Assembly (NCBI GenBank): GCA_910578475.1
Contig: CAJTRK010000020.1
Span: forward strand, 1-63,332
Source of the DNA: an uncultured Lachnospiraceae bacterium
GTDB taxonomy: Bacteria; Bacillota; Clostridia; Lachnospirales; Lachnospiraceae
Direction: 5' to 3'
Length of the DNA stretch: 63,332 nucleotides
Shown piece after piece: positions 61,418 through 63,332 of this stretch; position 1 is the stretch's first letter; the number at the start of each line of letters is the position of its first letter. The notes under the pieces are model-generated. The model had not been told where the DNA came from and ran no database searches. It saw nothing but the letters and a program-made list of their open reading frames with translations. The position numbers and the translations under genes are program-made.

Positions 61418-62602
61418 TTAGTCTCTGGAAACGATTGTTGCGCAGCCCATACCGCCGCCGATGCACAGTGTCGCAAGACCCTTCTTTGCATCGCGTTTCT
61501 CCATCTCGTGAAGCAGCGTTACAAGAATACGGCATCCCGATGCACCAACCGGATGTCCGAGCGCGATTGCGCCGCCGTTTACGTTCAATACGTCATTGCT
61601 GAAGCCGAGGTCTTTCTGAACTGCAAGAGACTGTGCCGCAAAAGCTTCGTTCGCTTCAATCAGGTCAAAATCATCAATCTTCATGCCAGCTTTTTCCATC
61701 GCTTTTCTGGTTGCCGGAACAGGACCTACACCCATGATGGAAGGGTCAACGCCGCCAAGCGCGCCTGCTACAAAAGTAGCCATCGGTTTTACACCGAGTT
61801 CTTTTGCTTTTTCTTCACTCATGACAACAACTGCAGCCGCACCATCATTGATACCGGAAGCATTTGCCGCCGTTACAAGACCGCCGTCCGGTTTGAAAGC
61901 AGGACGCAGTTTGGAAATGCTCTCTTTGGTAACGCCTGCACGAGGGCCTTCGTCTGTATCTACGATAATCGTTTCTTTTTTCTTCTTTACTTCTACCGGA
62001 ACGATTTCGTCTTTGAATTTTCCTTCTTCTCTTGCTTTTTCACATTTCTGCTGTGACCATGCAGCAAATTCATCAAGCTGCTCTCTTGTCAGACCATACT
62101 GCTCTGCAACGTTCTCCGCCGTAATACCCATATGATAATTATTGAAAGCATCCCACAATGCGTCGTTTACCATTGTATCTACCAATGTCGCATTGTTCAT
62201 TCTGTAACCATAACGTCCCTGCATTGCAGCATAAGGAGCCATAGACATATTTTCCATACCGCCCGCAACAACAATGTCGGCATCTCCGGCAATAACCATC
62301 TGTGCCGCCATATTGACACAGTTCAGACCGGAACCGCATACAACGTTCACGGTAACGGCGGGTGTTGTAACCGGCAGACCTGCTTTAATGGATGCCTGAC
62401 GCGCTACGTTCTGTCCAAGTCCTGCCTGGATAACGCATCCCATATATACATGGTCTACGGCATCCGCCGGAACGCCTGCTCTGTTTAATGCTTCCTTAAT
62501 AACAATAGAACCAAGAACCGGTGCGGGAGTCGTGCTCAGTGCTCCGCCCATTGTACCGATTGCAGTACGACATGCGCCTGCCAAAACAACTTTTTTTGCC
62601 AT
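61418..62602 (-). CDS. thl: Acetyl-CoA acetyltransferase (thiolase)
   Basis: About 394 residues, the first butyrate step, condensing two acetyl-CoA. NVVCGSGLNCVNMAAQMVIAGDADIVVAGGMENMS holds the nucleophilic cysteine, NVNGGAIALGHPVGASGCRI the histidine, and ATLCIGGGMGCATIVSRD the second cysteine. The start MAKKVVLAGACRTAIG follows GGAGGAAAGAAAA. A Met five codons earlier overlaps that site. It is the first gene of the operon, with a consensus-like promoter upstream. Confidence 0.97.
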   Translation of the reverse strand: MAKKVVLAGACRTAIGTMGGALSTTPAPVLGSIVIKEALNRAGVPADAVDHVYMGCVIQAGLGQNVARQASIKAGLPVTTPAVTVNVVCGSGLNCVNMAAQMVIAGDADIVVAGGMENMSMAPYAAMQGRYGYRMNNATLVDTMVNDALWDAFNNYHMGITAENVAEQYGLTREQLDEFAAWSQQKCEKAREEGKFKDEIVPVEVKKKKETIIVDTDEGPRAGVTKESISKLRPAFKPDGGLVTAANASGINDGAAAVVVMSEEKAKELGVKPMATFVAGALGGVDPSIMGVGPVPATRKAMEKAGMKIDDFDLIEANEAFAAQSLAVQKDLGFSNDVLNVNGGAIALGHPVGASGCRILVTLLHEMEKRDAKKGLATLCIGGGMGCATIVSRD

Positions 62603-62686
62603 TTTTCTTTCCTCCATTTACTATGAATGCCTTCGTTTCGGGCTTTCGGGATGATTGTTATTTTTTTATCATTGCCCATTGCCATT

Positions 62687-62715
62687 ATTGTATCATAGAG
62701 GTGTTGTTTTTGCAA
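62687..62715 (-). promoter_or_regulatory. Promoter of the butyrate operon
   Basis: On the minus strand TTGCAA (62710-62715), 17 bp and TACAAT (62687-62692) lie about 85 bp before the thl start. No clear operator palindrome is seen around it. Confidence 0.7.
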
Positions 62716-62817
62716 TGGTTTTCGCGTGGGGATTTATGGTACTAAAAACTTCCTTTTTCCCCCCTTTTCTGATAGAATACTTATAAAATATACCAACAAG
62801 AAAAGGAGTAATTTATA

Positions 62818-63264
62818 TTGGTAACCTTATGTAATAATCCAAATTGTAATTTGCTAGCAAATCACAAAGGAGCACACCAGTTTGTTTTCAAAAAAGCCTG
62901 GGAGGATTCTTTTCATTCAAATGATATAAATAAAATCCAAAAAGCCGGGTATTGTACACCTCGTGGTGGTGCAAAAGGCGGCTATCAGAATCATGTAAAC
63001 CGAAACAGTAAAGTAATTATACCTTACGAAAAATTATCTGAAGTAACTCTCGATAATTATAAAGATGGATATGTTATTCGACTTTTCCCCTCACAGTATT
63101 TTTCTGCCAAGCATGTTGTTCACAATATTTTTGTAAATAATGAATCTGTAATAGTTGGCGAGAATGCCTTCATATTATATAGAACATACGAAGATTTTGA
63201 TAAATTTCCCCCTTTGCCTGATTGGAAAATTCGTTCTATCCTGAAATTGAATAATCCGGGGTGA
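62818..63264 (+). CDS. Hypothetical protein with N-terminal zinc-knuckle-like Cys/His motif
   Basis: A 148-residue protein starting with TTG at 62818, 9 bp after AAGGAG. The N-terminus MVTLCNNPNCNLLANHKGAHQF has a C-x4-C...H-x3-H arrangement that could bind zinc. The remainder (KVIIPYEKLSEVTLDNYKDGYVIRLFPSQYF, AFILYRTYEDFDKFPPLPDW) seems a small beta-rich domain. The gene is clearly more AT-rich than its neighbours, with A/T-ending codons, which suggests recent acquisition. The family is not recognised. It is divergent from the butyrate operon. Confidence 0.7.
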   Translation: MVTLCNNPNCNLLANHKGAHQFVFKKAWEDSFHSNDINKIQKAGYCTPRGGAKGGYQNHVNRNSKVIIPYEKLSEVTLDNYKDGYVIRLFPSQYFSAKHVVHNIFVNNESVIVGENAFILYRTYEDFDKFPPLPDWKIRSILKLNNPG

Positions 63265-63332
63265 AATCCATCACCTGTCCGGCGTATGGAAATCATCAAT
63301 CCGTTTAGTCGGAAATCGCGTTTCCGTTAAAA

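Noticed and set aside
1..63332. tRNA or rRNA genes
   Set aside because: No cloverleaf with the GGTTCGAATCC-type T-loop and no rRNA-like stretch was seen by eye. A dedicated scan was not possible.

Overview
The window looks like chromosome of a butyrate-forming, plant-glycan-using member of the Lachnospiraceae (Clostridia). The basis is the gene order thl-crt-hbd-bcd-etfB-etfA, strong AGGAGG-type ribosome binding sites with many GTG and TTG starts, a type I-B CRISPR repeat of the Clostridium kind, GPH sugar transport, an AgrC/AgrA-like sensor pair, and several glycoside hydrolases. The genus cannot be fixed from the sequence alone. Most genes lie on the minus strand.

Bases 1-12,630 are a defence island. 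An IS630-type transposase fragment comes first. It is followed by a 50-repeat, 49-spacer CRISPR array read leftward from a leader next to cas2, and then a complete type I-B (Tneap-like) operon: cas6-cas8(cst1)-cas7(cst2)-cas5-cas3-cas4-cas1-cas2. A 210-bp MITE-like element sits between cas1 and cas2.

The most interesting object lies upstream of cas6, at 12,448-12,594. It is a divergent mini-CRISPR made of a consensus-like promoter, two degenerate repeats and a 22-nt pseudo-spacer. The pseudo-spacer matches the cas promoter region in 18 of 22 positions, with no mismatch in the first seven, and the match is preceded by a 5'-CCT PAM-like triplet. This is what a Cas-regulating crRNA-like RNA (CreR/CreA type) would look like, with Cascade repressing its own operon.

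Bases 12,630-31,000 hold a metallophosphoesterase, an internally deleted rifampin ADP-ribosyltransferase gene, a large palindromic element, and a glycoside-use cluster. The cluster comprises GH78 rhamnosidase, a sugar isomerase-like protein, GH2, an AraC regulator, a GPH symporter, GH1 and GH43, plus a DUF5060/DUF4038 hydrolase. Two 14-bp direct repeats 20 bp apart abut the symporter promoter and are probable AraC operators. A FMN-binding lipoprotein and a chemoreceptor form a small operon inside this region.

Bases 30,500-55,900 are mixed. They carry an ECF sigma factor with a DUF4179 protein, an Rpn-type nuclease, a FlxA-like protein, an AgrC/AgrA-like pair, a ferritin-like protein, a secreted Cys/His-rich protein, LacZ, MtnA, YbaK, ABC-2 permeases, BlaR1/BlaI, a MalY-type lyase, TetR with a membrane protein, and a lone ABC ATPase.

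Bases 56,100-62,700 are the central butyrate operon, which converts acetyl-CoA to butyryl-CoA with electron-bifurcating Bcd/Etf. Its internal gaps carry dispersed hairpin repeats. One family of these repeats (hairpin, CGCGA(A/G)TTTG...CGCAG, CTGAGAGAAAGG) recurs directly in front of several genes across the window and supplies their Shine-Dalgarno region.
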